Source: a virus
Length of the DNA: 64,000 bases
Strand: one strand, 5' to 3'
Virus record (IMG/VR): IMGVR_UViG_3300030099_006395
Span: 39,430 to 103,429 of that record
How positions within the stretch are numbered: position 1 is the stretch's first letter; each line of letters opens with the position of its first letter. Shown here one piece after another: positions 1 to 6,914 of this stretch. The notes beneath the pieces were generated by a model. It was not told where the DNA came from. It saw only the letters and a list, made by a program, of their open reading frames with translations, and made no database searches. The translations under genes and the position numbers were made by a program.

Positions 1-531
1 GCTAGTGTGAATACCTTATCAGCACATTTGAAACGAATTACAACATTAGGAACTCAAGTTGATATGGTAGTTGTAGATTACGCTGACATACTTAAAGATA
101 CAGGCACTGCAAGAGAAGTAAGACACGCACTTGGAAACATCTATGAAGACTTGAGAGGATTGGCTGGTGAGTTTCAAATACCTGTTTGGACGGCTTCACA
201 AGCTAATCGTTCAGCATTAGATGAAGATGTGATTGAGGCACAGAAAGTATCTGAATCATATCAAAAGATTATGACAGCAGATTTTGTAATGTCATTAAGT
301 AGAAAAGTAGAAGATAAGATTGGTAACACAGGTAGATTTCATGTAATCAAAAACAGATTCGGACCTGATGGTATTACTTATCCTGCTAAAGTAAATACTA
401 ATACTGGTAAAATGGAGATATATGAATCATCATCTGTCGGTGGACAAGAACAACAACAAAAAATTGATAATCGTGACAACATCATGAAAAAAATGTTATC
501 TAATAGATATGAAGATTTGATGAATGAATAA
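1..531 (+). CDS. Replicative DNA helicase, DnaB/gp41 type (3' part only)
   Basis: Open at the left edge: the frame runs in from outside the window, and the GTG at 7 is not a convincing start. What remains is the end of a RecA-fold helicase domain. A hydrophobic strand ending VVVDYADIL is the Walker B region, TASQANR is the following sensor segment, and KNRFG near the C-terminus matches the DnaB-family arginine-finger region. Family knowledge: hexameric 5'-3' helicase that unwinds DNA at the phage fork. It sits upstream of polymerase, clamp and clamp loader, which fits a T4-like replication block. The last 8 bases overlap the next gene. Family assignment is good; the N-terminal domain cannot be judged. 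Confidence 0.85.
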   Translation, partial: ASVNTLSAHLKRITTLGTQVDMVVVDYADILKDTGTAREVRHALGNIYEDLRGLAGEFQIPVWTASQANRSALDEDVIEAQKVSESYQKIMTADFVMSLSRKVEDKIGNTGRFHVIKNRFGPDGITYPAKVNTNTGKMEIYESSSVGGQEQQQKIDNRDNIMKKMLSNRYEDLMNE

Positions 532-784
532 GATATTACATTTAAACTTATACAGGAAGTATTTTGATGAAATAGCTAATGGAACTAAAACTATTGAATA
601 CAGAGATAGAACTGATTATTGGAAAAAAAGAATAGAACATAAAGAATATGATGTTATAAAATTCAGAAATGGTTACGCTAAAAATGCACCAACTATGTTA
701 GTTGAATATAAAGGTTGGGATGTAAATGAAGATGGTGAATATGAATTGTATTTAGGAAAAATAATAGAGGTAAATTATGAGTGA
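524..784 (+). CDS. ASCH-like domain protein
   Basis: An 86-residue protein starting with LHLNLYRKYFDEI, followed by G-KTIEYR, a central YDVIKFRNGY and a C-terminal YLGKIIEV. This order (small residue-rich helix, G-K-T-I-E-x-R, then a strand with FRNGY) resembles ASCH/PUA-like RNA- or nucleotide-binding domains, often found as small stand-alone phage proteins. It overlaps the helicase gene by 8 bases and the next small gene by 8 bases, so the three are probably translated from one message. Function is inferred only from motif resemblance; a role in RNA metabolism is plausible but unproven. Confidence 0.55.
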   Translation: MNKILHLNLYRKYFDEIANGTKTIEYRDRTDYWKKRIEHKEYDVIKFRNGYAKNAPTMLVEYKGWDVNEDGEYELYLGKIIEVNYE

Positions 785-914
785 AGATTATTGGGATACA
801 CATTATCCAACACATATAGAAGTACCAGAAGGTTATTGGACAATAACTACTACTATTGTTGAAGAATATAACCCAAATAAATATTGGCACAATAAGGAAG
901 ATAATGAAAATTAA
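777..914 (+). CDS. Small hypothetical protein, 45 aa
   Basis: ATG at 777 lies inside the end of the ASCH-like gene, with AGAGG about ten bases upstream. The product is acidic and aromatic-rich (many Tyr, Trp, Glu), with no recognisable domain. Its 3' end runs past the start of the cupin gene at 904, giving a tight chain of overlapping frames typical of this genome. I cannot name a function. The good ribosome site and placement support it as real, but 45 codons is short. Confidence 0.5.
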   Translation: MSEDYWDTHYPTHIEVPEGYWTITTTIVEEYNPNKYWHNKEDNEN

Positions 915-1245
915 ATTAGATAAAACAGATAGTAAAGTAATACATTCAAATGAAACATATGATGTTATAGATAATACAAATCTAAATAATCTTATAGTTT
1001 CAAAAACTATATTACATGAGGGAAAAGAAACTGGTGGTCACAATCACAAAGGACAAGAAGAAGTTTATATATTTACAGAGGGTTCTGGTGTGATGCAAAT
1101 AGATGATGAAAAGTTTTTAGTTACGAAAGGTGATATAGTATTAATACCAGATGGAGCATTCCATAAAGTATTTAACACAAGTAACTATAAGGCAAACAAT
1201 CCTTTAATATTTGTATGTGTATTTGATGGTGGGAGAAATCATTAA
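904..1245 (+). CDS. Small cupin-domain protein
   Basis: I use ATG 904, preceded by AAGGA, rather than the longer frame from 856. The 113-residue product carries both cupin motifs: GGHNHKGQEEVYIFTEG (G..H.H....E......G, the metal ligands) and a second element around PDGAFHKV. Small single-domain cupins are beta barrels that bind a metal and act as isomerases, epimerases or sugar-binding enzymes. In a phage with a large sugar cluster a carbohydrate role is possible but not shown. It overlaps the Mom-like gene that follows. Confidence 0.75.
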   Translation: MKIKLDKTDSKVIHSNETYDVIDNTNLNNLIVSKTILHEGKETGGHNHKGQEEVYIFTEGSGVMQIDDEKFLVTKGDIVLIPDGAFHKVFNTSNYKANNPLIFVCVFDGGRNH

Positions 1246-1870
1246 AGTATCTGATTTTATAATAGAACCTGTACCTCGTAGTGCTATTCAATCATTTGTA
1301 CATAAATGGCATTATTCACATGATACTAATGGTGTACAACAAACACAATGTTTTGCTTTGTTTGATGACAATAGAATGATAGGTGCTATGATATATGCTT
1401 TACCATCCATGAAATCAACAGCAGCAAAATATAATCCAGATAATCCTGATAGGTGTTGGGAGTTACGAAGATTATGTTGTATTGATGATACACCAACAAA
1501 CACAGAAAGTTATTTTATAGGGCAGACTTTAAGGTGGATAAGACAAAATACTGATATAGAAGTTATTGTATCTTATGCTGATTTAGAACAAGGGCATGAA
1601 GGAGTCATTTATAAAGCCACTAACTTTCATTATTTAGGCCAAAGTGGTGGTGGTAGAAATTTAATGGTAGATGGAAAAAAGTTTCACGCTAGGTCTTTAA
1701 ATCAAAAAGAAAAACCCTATGGTAGGGATTTAAAAAGAAGATGGGAAAACAAAGAGGGGCATAGTTTTTGGGATTCAAAACAAGATATGTATTTTGTAAA
1801 TACAAAACCAAAAAATATCTATGTTTATTACTTAAATAAAAAAATAAAAAAGAAATTACTTAAAAAATGA
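1211..1870 (+). CDS. Mom-like (GNAT-fold) DNA-modification family protein, copy 1
   Basis: A central segment VSYADLEQGHEGVIYKATNFHYLG and an N-terminal HKWHYSHDTNG match the pattern repeated in the genes at 12767 and 53911. I recognise this pattern from the phage Mu Mom family, GNAT-related proteins that add a carbamoylmethyl group to adenine and protect DNA from restriction. The start is uncertain: ATG 1211, ATG 1226, or an ATT at 1241 which alone has a well-spaced GGGAG upstream. All overlap the cupin gene end. The C-terminus is very basic (IKKKLLKK). Family placement is moderate; the substrate is unknown. Confidence 0.55.
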   Translation: MYVYLMVGEIIKVSDFIIEPVPRSAIQSFVHKWHYSHDTNGVQQTQCFALFDDNRMIGAMIYALPSMKSTAAKYNPDNPDRCWELRRLCCIDDTPTNTESYFIGQTLRWIRQNTDIEVIVSYADLEQGHEGVIYKATNFHYLGQSGGGRNLMVDGKKFHARSLNQKEKPYGRDLKRRWENKEGHSFWDSKQDMYFVNTKPKNIYVYYLNKKIKKKLLKK

Positions 1871-1900
1871 TATTTATAAATGTCCAACCAAAAGGTTGTA
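1871..1900 (+). promoter_or_regulatory. Possible class B promoter and leader hairpin before nrdJ
   Basis: TATTTATAAATG (1871-1882) resembles the TATATTTATATATG element seen elsewhere. It is followed at once by a short hairpin, CAACC-AAAA-GGTTG (1885-1898), then AAGGAG and the nrdJ start at 1928. The match is imperfect and the hairpin small. Confidence 0.35.
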
Positions 1901-1927
1901 TTTTAAACTCAAGGAGAAAAAATAAAA

Positions 1928-3943
1928 ATGGATTATAAGAGATTTTCACTGTCAGATAATTTTATAGATGGTTACAAAAGAAAAAAACCCCCTTTCGGAT
2001 TCAATGGATTAGGGGAACTTGTCTATATGAGAACTTATTCTCGTATAAAAGAAGACGGAAAAAACGAAATGTGGTGGGAAACTTGTCAACGAGTAGTTGA
2101 AGGTACTTACAACATGCAAAAAAAATGGATAGAATCACACCATTTAGGGTGGAATGCGTGGCAAGCTCAAAGGTCAGCTCAAGAAATGTACGACCGAATG
2201 TTTAATATGAAGTTTTTGCCACCTGGCCGAGGTCTATGGGCTATGGGAACACCAATCACAGAAGAACGAGGTTTATACGCCGCCCTTAACAATTGTGCAT
2301 TTGTATCAACTGATAATCTCAAAGAGGATTTATCAAAACCATTCTGTTTCTTAATGGATGCTTCAATGGTTGGAGTTGGTGTAGGATTTGATACAAAGGG
2401 TGCAGAACAATTCGTAGTCAGAGGTCCTAAAACAGATAGAGAAACAGAAACATATGTAATACCTGATACAAGAGAAGGTTGGGTAGAATCTGTAAGACGA
2501 TTATTAGATTCATACTTTCTTGGTATAACAGGTGTTAATTTTGATTATTCTAAAATTAGACCAGAGGGTGCACCAATCAAAGGTTTTGGTGGTGTATCGA
2601 GTGGATACAAACCATTAGAAGAAGTACACAAATCTGTATCAGAATGTTTAGATAAAAACATAGGTTCACCAATATCAATAACCACAATCGTAGACATAAT
2701 GAATTTGATTGGTAAATGTGTTGTAGCAGGTAATGTTAGAAGAACTGCTGAAATAGTGTTTGGTGATCCTGAATCAGAAGAATATATTAATTTAAAAAAT
2801 TATAAAAAGAACCCTCATAGAGAAATGTATGGTTGGACATCTAACAATTCAGTATTTGCTGAGTTAGGACAAGACTATACAGATATAGCAGAAAGAATTA
2901 TAGACAATGGAGAACCAGGACTTGCGTGGTTAGATAATATGAAACACTATTCAAGAATGAAGAATGGTGGTGATGATAAAGACCATAGAGTTGCAGGTGG
3001 TAATCCTTGTCTTGAACAATCATTGGAATCATATGAATTATGTTGTTTGGTAGAAACATTTCCACATAATCATAAAGATTTAGATGATTATTTAACAACA
3101 TTAAAATACGCATATCTATATGCAAAAACTGTTACACTTGGAAAAACACATTGGCCTGAAACCAATCGTGTAATGTTGAGAAACAGAAGGATAGGTTGTA
3201 GTGTGAGTGGTATTGCACAATTCATTACACATAGAGGACAAGGTGAATTGAGAAATTGGTTGGAATCAGGTTATGATAAACTACAAGAGTATGATAAAAA
3301 CTATTCAGATTGGTTTGCAGTACCTCGTAGTATAAAAACTACATCAGTAAAACCAAGTGGTACAGTTTCATTGTTGGCTGGCTCTACACCAGGTCTACAT
3401 TATCCAGAAAGTAGGTTCTATATCAGAAGAATTAGGTTATCGGTGAACTCACCATTAATCAAACCTTTAGAAAAAGCTGGTTATAAAATTGAACCTGCAT
3501 TTGGTAGTGAAGATTCAACAGTAGTAATCGAAGTACCTGTAGATGTAGGTGAAGGAATCAGAACAGTGAGTGAAGTTCCAATGTGGGAACAAATGGCATT
3601 AGCAGCATTTATGCAAAGGTATTGGGCGGATAATCAAGTAAGTTGTACGGTTACATTTGACCCTGAAAAAGAAGGTCCTATGATAGCGACAGCACTTAAC
3701 TATTTTCAATATCAGTTAAAAGGTATCTCATTCTTACCTAAATTAGAATTAGGTGCTTATAAACAAATGCCATATGAAGAAATATCTGAAAAAAAATATA
3801 ACGAAATGGTAAAGAAATTAAGTTTCTTATCATTCAGACAGGTAAAAGGTAATGAAGCTGAGATTGATAAATTCTGTAATAATGACACTTGTGAAATTGA
3901 TTTGGAAGCAATTAAAGAAACTCAAGAAATGGAGAACGCATAA
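1928..3943 (+). CDS. nrdJ: Adenosylcobalamin-dependent class II ribonucleotide reductase
   Basis: A 671-residue monomeric-type (RTPR-like) reductase. NNCAFVST near residue 121 holds the first redox Cys, and GNPCLEQ near 359 holds the thiyl-radical Cys and the Glu that follows it. FCNNDTC at about 648-653 has the C-x4-C spacing of the C-terminal thiol shuttle. It reduces ribonucleotides to deoxyribonucleotides for phage DNA synthesis, using vitamin B12 coenzyme, so the infected cell must supply or import cobalamin. It starts at ATG 1928 after AAGGAG. The following gene overlaps its 3' end. Somewhat shorter than the classical ~740-residue enzyme but with all key Cys visible. Confidence 0.93.
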   Translation: MDYKRFSLSDNFIDGYKRKKPPFGFNGLGELVYMRTYSRIKEDGKNEMWWETCQRVVEGTYNMQKKWIESHHLGWNAWQAQRSAQEMYDRMFNMKFLPPGRGLWAMGTPITEERGLYAALNNCAFVSTDNLKEDLSKPFCFLMDASMVGVGVGFDTKGAEQFVVRGPKTDRETETYVIPDTREGWVESVRRLLDSYFLGITGVNFDYSKIRPEGAPIKGFGGVSSGYKPLEEVHKSVSECLDKNIGSPISITTIVDIMNLIGKCVVAGNVRRTAEIVFGDPESEEYINLKNYKKNPHREMYGWTSNNSVFAELGQDYTDIAERIIDNGEPGLAWLDNMKHYSRMKNGGDDKDHRVAGGNPCLEQSLESYELCCLVETFPHNHKDLDDYLTTLKYAYLYAKTVTLGKTHWPETNRVMLRNRRIGCSVSGIAQFITHRGQGELRNWLESGYDKLQEYDKNYSDWFAVPRSIKTTSVKPSGTVSLLAGSTPGLHYPESRFYIRRIRLSVNSPLIKPLEKAGYKIEPAFGSEDSTVVIEVPVDVGEGIRTVSEVPMWEQMALAAFMQRYWADNQVSCTVTFDPEKEGPMIATALNYFQYQLKGISFLPKLELGAYKQMPYEEISEKKYNEMVKKLSFLSFRQVKGNEAEIDKFCNNDTCEIDLEAIKETQEMENA

Positions 3944-4148
3944 TCCATTTACCAAACATCCGAAACAAAATGCGGATGAAACTTGGTGGGAACATTTAAA
4001 GTTTGCAACTCATATTGGGTTTAGATTATTTTTTACATCATTTTATTTTATAATACATGGTGTACTTCCATTTATTAAAATACCGAAATGGATTAACATT
4101 TCTGCTACGGCAGAATATTTATTAAAAGAGAATAGGAAAAGAAAATAA
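3882..4148 (+). CDS. DUF6356-like small membrane-associated protein
   Basis: The conserved part begins NPFTKHPKQNADETWWEH, a pattern I recognise from DUF6356 proteins (NPFTxHP...GETYWEH). A hydrophobic stretch around FFTSFYFIIHGVLPFI follows, probably membrane-embedded. The start is unresolved: in-frame ATGs at 3852 and 3882 both lie inside nrdJ and lack a ribosome site, while the conserved domain begins near 3945. Translation may be coupled to the reductase. It ends exactly at the next gene's ATG (TAATG). Function unknown. Confidence 0.6.
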   Translation: MTLVKLIWKQLKKLKKWRTHNPFTKHPKQNADETWWEHLKFATHIGFRLFFTSFYFIIHGVLPFIKIPKWINISATAEYLLKENRKRK

Positions 4149-4645
4149 TGAAAATAGATTGGAAGAAATCAGTAATAATATTAAGTGGTGGGTTCGACCC
4201 AATACACAAAGGACATATGAGAATGTTCAGAGAAGCTAGTAATTTAGGACATCAAGTAATCGTAGGATTAAATTCAGACGAATGGTTAACAAGAAAAAAA
4301 GGTAAACCATTTATGGAGTTCTACGAAAGAAAAGAAATACTTGAAGGTATAAAATATATTAGTTCAGTTGTAAAGTTTGATGATTCTGATGATACTGCTA
4401 ATTCACTAATTACTCAAGTTAGAACTACATATAATGGTGGAATGTTTAATCACGACTTTGAAGATAAAAACCCAACAGGTAGAAATGATTATAGGATATA
4501 TTTCGCTAATGGTGGAGATAGAGGTAAAGGTAACACACCTGAAATGGACACTTGTAGAAAACTCGATGTAACAATGTTATGGGGAATAGGTGGTGGTAAA
4601 ATTCAATCATCATCATGGTTAATTAATGGAGGAAAAAATGAGTAG
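4148..4645 (+). CDS. Cytidylyltransferase-like nucleotidyltransferase
   Basis: A 165-residue protein with GGFDPIHKGHMRM at the N-terminus, the HxGH nucleotide-binding signature of the cytidylyltransferase/RfaE-C family, and a late KIQSSSW that takes the place of the ISST motif. Such enzymes join a nucleoside monophosphate to a phosphorylated small molecule (glycerol-3-phosphate, heptose-phosphate, pantetheine-phosphate), making an activated building block for surface polymers or cofactors. A mid-protein insertion (DHDFEDKNPTG-like region, Asp/Asn-rich) is longer than in TagD. A second member lies at 6495. Substrate unknown. Confidence 0.75.
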   Translation: MKIDWKKSVIILSGGFDPIHKGHMRMFREASNLGHQVIVGLNSDEWLTRKKGKPFMEFYERKEILEGIKYISSVVKFDDSDDTANSLITQVRTTYNGGMFNHDFEDKNPTGRNDYRIYFANGGDRGKGNTPEMDTCRKLDVTMLWGIGGGKIQSSSWLINGGKNE

Positions 4646-4793
4646 AGGAACACCTGAACAATATTTACAGATGTTTTTGTCTGAACAAATTATGCCAAAT
4701 GAATGGTATAGGATATTAAAAGAAAGACCTGATGTAAATAAATTATATCAAAAATACCTGGAGAAAAGAAATGTGGAACATAAAACTAATTAA
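4638..4793 (+). CDS. Small hypothetical protein, 51 aa
   Basis: ATG 4638 follows GGAGG at ideal distance and overlaps the end of the nucleotidyltransferase gene. The product has a short helix-rich make-up (EQYLQMFLSEQ, YQKYLEKR) with no family I can name. Its tail overlaps the start of the protease gene at 4771, so it links the two genes translationally. Confidence 0.55.
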   Translation: MSRGTPEQYLQMFLSEQIMPNEWYRILKERPDVNKLYQKYLEKRNVEHKTN

Positions 4794-6108
4794 AAATATA
4801 TTTAAAGTATTTTGTTTACTTGGATTAATACTATTATTTTGTAATAGTTGTCAAGATTCAAATCCAATGACAATGGAAGAACCTTGTTGTGTGAATCCTC
4901 CTGATTTAGATTTAAGGTCTGAAGAACAACATACGGTGATGCCTGGTGAACTACCACAACCAATGATTGTCGGTGGTGAGGAAGTAAACCCAGCTTGTCC
5001 TAATTGTAAATATGATTTCATGGTTTCATTACAAACAGATGGTTGGTTTGGTGGACACTTTTGTGGTGGTTCATTGGTTAGAGAAGATTGGGTTGTGACA
5101 GCTGCTCATTGTGTTCAAGGTACTTCACCAAATAGTATTGAAGTGGTTATCGGATTACATAATGTAAACGGAACTACAGGACAACAAACAAGAAATGTAT
5201 CGGAAATAATCATACATCCACAATATAGTGGTAACTCTTTAAATAACGATTATGCTCTGTTGAGATTATCATCACCAATCACAGATTTTGAACCGATTAA
5301 ATTATGTACAGATACTGCACACGATGAAGAACCTGTAATGTCAACAACAATGGGTTGGGGAGCAATATATAGTGGTGGTCCTTCATCAAGTGTATTACTT
5401 GAAGTAGATGTACCCATTGATGATTCTTGTGGTAACTATTCTAATTCAGATATAACAAACAATATGGTATGTGCTGGTGATGGAAATGGTGGTGAAGATT
5501 CTTGTCAAGGAGATAGTGGAGGCCCTTTGATTATGACAAACTCTGATGGTGAGTATGAGTTAATCGGAATAGTAAGTTGGGGTTATGGTTGTGCTGAAGC
5601 TCAGTATCCGGGTGTGTACTCTAAAATTCATAGTAGATTAAATTGGTTCTTTAGTTACATTGGAGAACCTGAAGAAGATTTTGTAGTAGATTTATATGGT
5701 GATGTTAACTTTGATAATTCATTGGATATAACAGATGTTATATTATTGATTAACTTTGTTTTAGGACAAACACCAACAGAAGAGGAATCATTAACTGCTG
5801 ATATGAATCAAGATGGTATTGTAAATATACTTGATGTGATATTGTTAGTTAATGAAATATTAGGAACAACATTTAGTCAATCTGTACAATGGTTGGAAGA
5901 AAACTTTCCATCATTAAAAACAAAAGAAAGATTAAGTAAATTAGATAAATCACAATTTTTTGCAAAAAGAAACAATTGTATTCAATTACAAAAAGAATTT
6001 GATATCTTACTAAAAGAATATGAAGAATTAGAAACAAGATATAGATTACTACAGAAATTAGATTTAGATAAACAAAAAATTATAAAAAAATTATCGGAGG
6101 AAAAATGA
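4771..6108 (+). CDS. Secreted trypsin-like serine protease with dockerin-like repeats
   Basis: The N-terminus has Lys residues, a hydrophobic run (FCLLGLILLF) and CNSCQ, so it is a lipoprotein-like or cleaved export signal. IVGGEEV at about 66 is a trypsin mature end. The triad is complete: TAAHC (His), NDYALLRL (Asp), GDSGGPL (Ser), with the SWGYGCA substrate-pocket strand. Residues ~310-370 are two Asp-rich dockerin-type calcium repeats (GDVNFDNSLDITDV and MNQDGIVNILDV). The last ~75 residues are a charged coiled coil. Chymotrypsin-fold secreted proteases with dockerin are rare in phages; it may act on the cell surface or during virion release. GGAG precedes ATG 4771. Confidence 0.9.
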   Translation: MWNIKLIKNIFKVFCLLGLILLFCNSCQDSNPMTMEEPCCVNPPDLDLRSEEQHTVMPGELPQPMIVGGEEVNPACPNCKYDFMVSLQTDGWFGGHFCGGSLVREDWVVTAAHCVQGTSPNSIEVVIGLHNVNGTTGQQTRNVSEIIIHPQYSGNSLNNDYALLRLSSPITDFEPIKLCTDTAHDEEPVMSTTMGWGAIYSGGPSSSVLLEVDVPIDDSCGNYSNSDITNNMVCAGDGNGGEDSCQGDSGGPLIMTNSDGEYELIGIVSWGYGCAEAQYPGVYSKIHSRLNWFFSYIGEPEEDFVVDLYGDVNFDNSLDITDVILLINFVLGQTPTEEESLTADMNQDGIVNILDVILLVNEILGTTFSQSVQWLEENFPSLKTKERLSKLDKSQFFAKRNNCIQLQKEFDILLKEYEELETRYRLLQKLDLDKQKIIKKLSEEK

Positions 6109-6494
6109 TGGGGAAAAAAATGGATAAACATATTTACTCAGCAAAACTTCAAAGAGTCGTAGATGGTGACACTTGTGATGCTCTAATTGACTTGGGTTTT
6201 GATACTTGGGTTAAGAAAAGAATTAGATTTTATGGAGTGGATACTTGGGAATCAAGGACACGGAACAAAGAAGAAAAGGTAAAAGGATTAGCTGCAAAAG
6301 CATATACAAAAGATTTATTAGAAAATTCAGACGAGGGTAAGTTCTTATTAAAATCTCACGGAGTTGGGAAATATGGACGGGTCCTCGGTGAACTATTTGT
6401 AAAAGGTCACGAACAATCAGTAAATGAATTGTTGAAAGAAAACGGACATGCTAGTGCTTACTATGGTGGAAAGAAAAAAGTGTTCGGAGGATAA
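6105..6494 (+). CDS. Staphylococcal-nuclease-like (SNase) endonuclease
   Basis: A 129-residue single SNase domain: VVDGDTCDALID (calcium-binding strand), IRFYGVDTWESRTRN (Arg and Glu catalytic region), KGLAAKAYTKDLL helix, YGRVLGELF (second catalytic Arg) and NELLKENGHASAYY. SNases cleave DNA and RNA with calcium. Phage members may degrade host nucleic acid or trim DNA. No export signal is seen, so it probably acts in the cell. ATGA overlap with the protease gene and GGAGGAAAA upstream fix the start. Confidence 0.85.
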   Translation: MMGKKMDKHIYSAKLQRVVDGDTCDALIDLGFDTWVKKRIRFYGVDTWESRTRNKEEKVKGLAAKAYTKDLLENSDEGKFLLKSHGVGKYGRVLGELFVKGHEQSVNELLKENGHASAYYGGKKKVFGG

Positions 6495-6893
6495 ATGAAA
6501 ATAGGTTTTACTTGTAGTTGTTTTGATTTATTACACGCTGGACATATATTGATGTTAAAAGATGCTAAATCACAATGTGATAAATTAATAGTTGGATTAC
6601 AAACAGACCCAACATTAGACAGGCCAGAAAAAAACAAACCAATCCAAACATTAAAAGAACGTAAGATACAACTTGAAGCTGTAAAATATGTAGATGATAT
6701 ATTTGTATATGATACGGAGGAAGAGTTGTATCATTTGTTAAAATTAATAAATCCTGATATAAGAATATTAGGTTCTGATTATGAAGATGGTAGATATTAT
6801 ACCGGAGTGGAGTTAAATATTCCAATATATTTTCATAAAAGAAATCATAATTATTCCTCAACAAATTTACGAAAAAAAGCTTGTTTAAAATAA
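6495..6893 (+). CDS. Glycerol-3-phosphate cytidylyltransferase-like protein
   Basis: A 132-residue minimal cytidylyltransferase: TCSCFDLLHAGHILML (HxGH), LIVGLQTDP, a RxxQLEAVKYVDDI helix, ILGSDYEDG and a C-terminal YSSTNLR corresponding to RTxGISTT. Length and motif spacing match TagD/glycerol-3-phosphate or ethanolamine-phosphate cytidylyltransferases that make CDP-activated alcohols for surface polymers. It abuts the nuclease gene (one-base gap) after GGAGGATAA. With the gene at 4148 this phage has two such enzymes within 2.5 kb. Confidence 0.8.
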   Translation: MKIGFTCSCFDLLHAGHILMLKDAKSQCDKLIVGLQTDPTLDRPEKNKPIQTLKERKIQLEAVKYVDDIFVYDTEEELYHLLKLINPDIRILGSDYEDGRYYTGVELNIPIYFHKRNHNYSSTNLRKKACLK

Positions 6894-6909
6894 ATAAAGG
6901 TTGTATATT
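6881..6909 (+). promoter_or_regulatory. Class A promoter of the DNA polymerase gene
   Basis: TTGTTT (6881-6886), 17-bp spacer, TATATT (6904-6909), then CTAGTATG, where ATG is the polymerase start at 6915. The expected transcription start falls at or beside the start codon, implying a leaderless message. Confidence 0.6.
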
Positions 6910-6914
6910 CTAGT

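Noticed and set aside
1871-1927. Cobalamin riboswitch before nrdJ
   Set aside because: The gap is under 60 bases and contains only one tiny hairpin; a B12 riboswitch needs around 200 bases.
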